Positions 62,804 through 64,000 of a DNA stretch of 64,000 nt are shown here, piece after piece. The notes beneath the pieces are model-generated. The model was not told the DNA's origin. It saw only the letters and a program-made list of their open reading frames with translations, and made no database searches. This stretch comes from Rhynchopus euleeides (lineage: Eukaryota; Euglenozoa; Diplonemea; Diplonemida; Diplonemidae), in contig OY723267.1 in NCBI GenBank assembly GCA_963210315.1, forward strand, positions 1,302,001 through 1,366,000, given 5' to 3'. The translations under genes were made by a program, and so were the position numbers. Every line of letters begins with the position of its first letter. The first letter of the stretch is position 1.

Positions 62804-64000
62804 ATGTCCCACGCTGCCTCTGTCCCCCTGCACCCCTCCACGACGGGGTTCCCTGGGGAGGCGTCGGCTAAGCCGGCGCCGAGCGAAGCTGCAGGGAGGA
62901 AGCAGCGATGGGTGTTGCGGGAGAAGGAGTGGAGTGCCGACGTCAGGCACTCAACAGACGAGCTGGCCGCCAAGGGCGGCATTATGCTGTGCGCCAAAGG
63001 CGACGCACAGCGCCTGATCGCGAGGTGCAGGGAGCACCCGCCGCCGGGACCGGCGGCAATCCTGACCGTCGAGGCGACGGAGGGGGGGAAGGGGCGCAGC
63101 CGTGTCCTCTCCCTCCTGGTCGAGCGCGACGGCGAGACCCGGGGGCTGCGGCGGCACCTGCTGCAGCTCCACAGTGACCCCGTACACTACGGGGCTAGCA
63201 GCAGCCCGGGCCTGAAAGCCCCCAAGGGCACCCGGGAGTGGGTGGTGATGGAAGCACCGCCAGCCACCCCCCTCACACACACACACATCCGCACCTGGCT
63301 GCGGGCCCACGGCGCGGAGCCGGACGCGGTCATCGCGATGACCGGCACCACCTGGGCCCGCCGCTTCAAGGTGGGTGTGGACAGTCGACAGGTCAAGGAC
63401 CTGCTGCGTGCGAGCGGCGAGAGCGACATCTTCTGCCGCCCCCATTTCCACACCACCACACACCCCGACACAGTCGTGCGCCTGCCGCTCGACGCCACCA
63501 TCCAGCAGGCACAGGAGAAGGCGGGCCGGCTGAGCGGAAGGGTCGTCCTGGTGAAGGGCGGCCTCGGCATCGCAGTGCCGAACACCGCCGGGCACTGTGC
63601 CACGGCAGCAGTCGTCGGTGACGAAGCTGCAACCCCCCTGCAGGGGAAATATGTACTGGAAGGGCTGCCCACACAGTACACCGCCCGCTGCACCAGGGAC
63701 CTGCTAGAGGAAATAGGCTGGCAGGCCCACATCCTGGCGTCAGCCAGGGAACCGAACGGGCGAGCAGTGCTGCTGCGCGCCCCCACCGCCCCCCAAAAAC
63801 TCGGCGCGTACTGCGTCGACAGCAACACCTACCTGGTGTTGCGGCGGTACCGCGAGCCCGAGGACCTGGGGCTCTTCCCCCGCCGACGGAGGGCAAAGCG
63901 CACCAAGCCCCCGCCGAAGCCGACCCCACCTCCCGCAGCCCCGGAGCAGCCGCAGGGAGTGCCGGGGAGTGAGCTGGCGAACAAGGCGACAAAGAAGACG
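62804..64000 (+). CDS. Partial ORF, possibly ORF1 of a non-LTR retrotransposon
   Basis: The ATG at 62804 opens a frame of 399 codons to the window edge without a stop. It is the only long plus-strand coding frame. The protein has a low-complexity start and two segments with RRM-like rhythm: about 145-215 (hydrophobic strand, helix, MTGTTWARRFKVGV) and about 285-335 (KYVLEGLPTQYT followed by a DLLEEIGW helix and VLLRA strand). A basic, Pro-rich stretch then follows. RNA-binding ORF1 proteins of LINE-type elements look like this, but no endonuclease or reverse transcriptase is in view. An ordinary host gene is the alternative. Confidence 0.5.
   Translation, partial: MSHAASVPLHPSTTGFPGEASAKPAPSEAAGRKQRWVLREKEWSADVRHSTDELAAKGGIMLCAKGDAQRLIARCREHPPPGPAAILTVEATEGGKGRSRVLSLLVERDGETRGLRRHLLQLHSDPVHYGASSSPGLKAPKGTREWVVMEAPPATPLTHTHIRTWLRAHGAEPDAVIAMTGTTWARRFKVGVDSRQVKDLLRASGESDIFCRPHFHTTTHPDTVVRLPLDATIQQAQEKAGRLSGRVVLVKGGLGIAVPNTAGHCATAAVVGDEAATPLQGKYVLEGLPTQYTARCTRDLLEEIGWQAHILASAREPNGRAVLLRAPTAPQKLGAYCVDSNTYLVLRRYREPEDLGLFPRRRRAKRTKPPPKPTPPPAAPEQPQGVPGSELANKATKKT

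Overview
The window is nuclear DNA of a microbial eukaryote that I cannot place more precisely. Host genes carry spliceosomal GT-AG introns with GTATGT, GTATGC or GTGTGT donors and YAG acceptors. Protein families are eukaryotic: kelch propeller, PPEF-type phosphatase, SOS1-like Na+/H+ exchanger, prolyl 4-hydroxylase, CIA2 Fe-S assembly factor. There is a long interstitial array of TTAGGG-type telomeric repeats. Intergenic DNA and several introns hold very long poly(dG:dC) runs. All nine host genes lie on the minus strand.

Layout. 1-5.8 kb: a kelch gene whose four exons I could join in frame; its second intron is occupied by a 1.6 kb hAT-like element (copy A). 7.2-7.8 kb: a small, probably N-myristoylated protein. 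8-12.3 kb: tandem repeats and a 340 bp AT-rich palindrome. 13.2-16.3 kb: an IQ/PPP-phosphatase/EF-hand/PX protein. 16.4-18.2 kb: a palindromic telomere-like array holding a 108 bp MITE. 18.2-30.3 kb: a nest of mobile DNA. Copy B of the hAT-like element is split by a 6.07 kb element encoding a hAT-like transposase with a BED-like finger and a degenerate USP-like domain. An inverted duplicate of the kelch 3' region follows. Copy C follows that, and is split by a tyrosine-recombinase element.

31.5-42.7 kb: a gene-rich stretch with a prolyl 4-hydroxylase, a methyltransferase, a Na+/H+ exchanger with a C-terminal regulatory region, and two small unknown proteins. 42.7-58.9 kb: no recognisable host gene, but a series of non-autonomous DNA elements, several with clear target-site duplications. 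58.9-61.7 kb: a dual-specificity phosphatase and CIA2. 62.8 kb to the end: an open reading frame on the plus strand, possibly the first ORF of a non-LTR retroelement, running off the window.

Themes. Several elements sit inside C/G homopolymers, so these tracts look like favoured landing sites. A 9-base motif, GATGCGATC, recurs upstream of minus-strand genes. All identities come from reading the sequence; no database search was possible.
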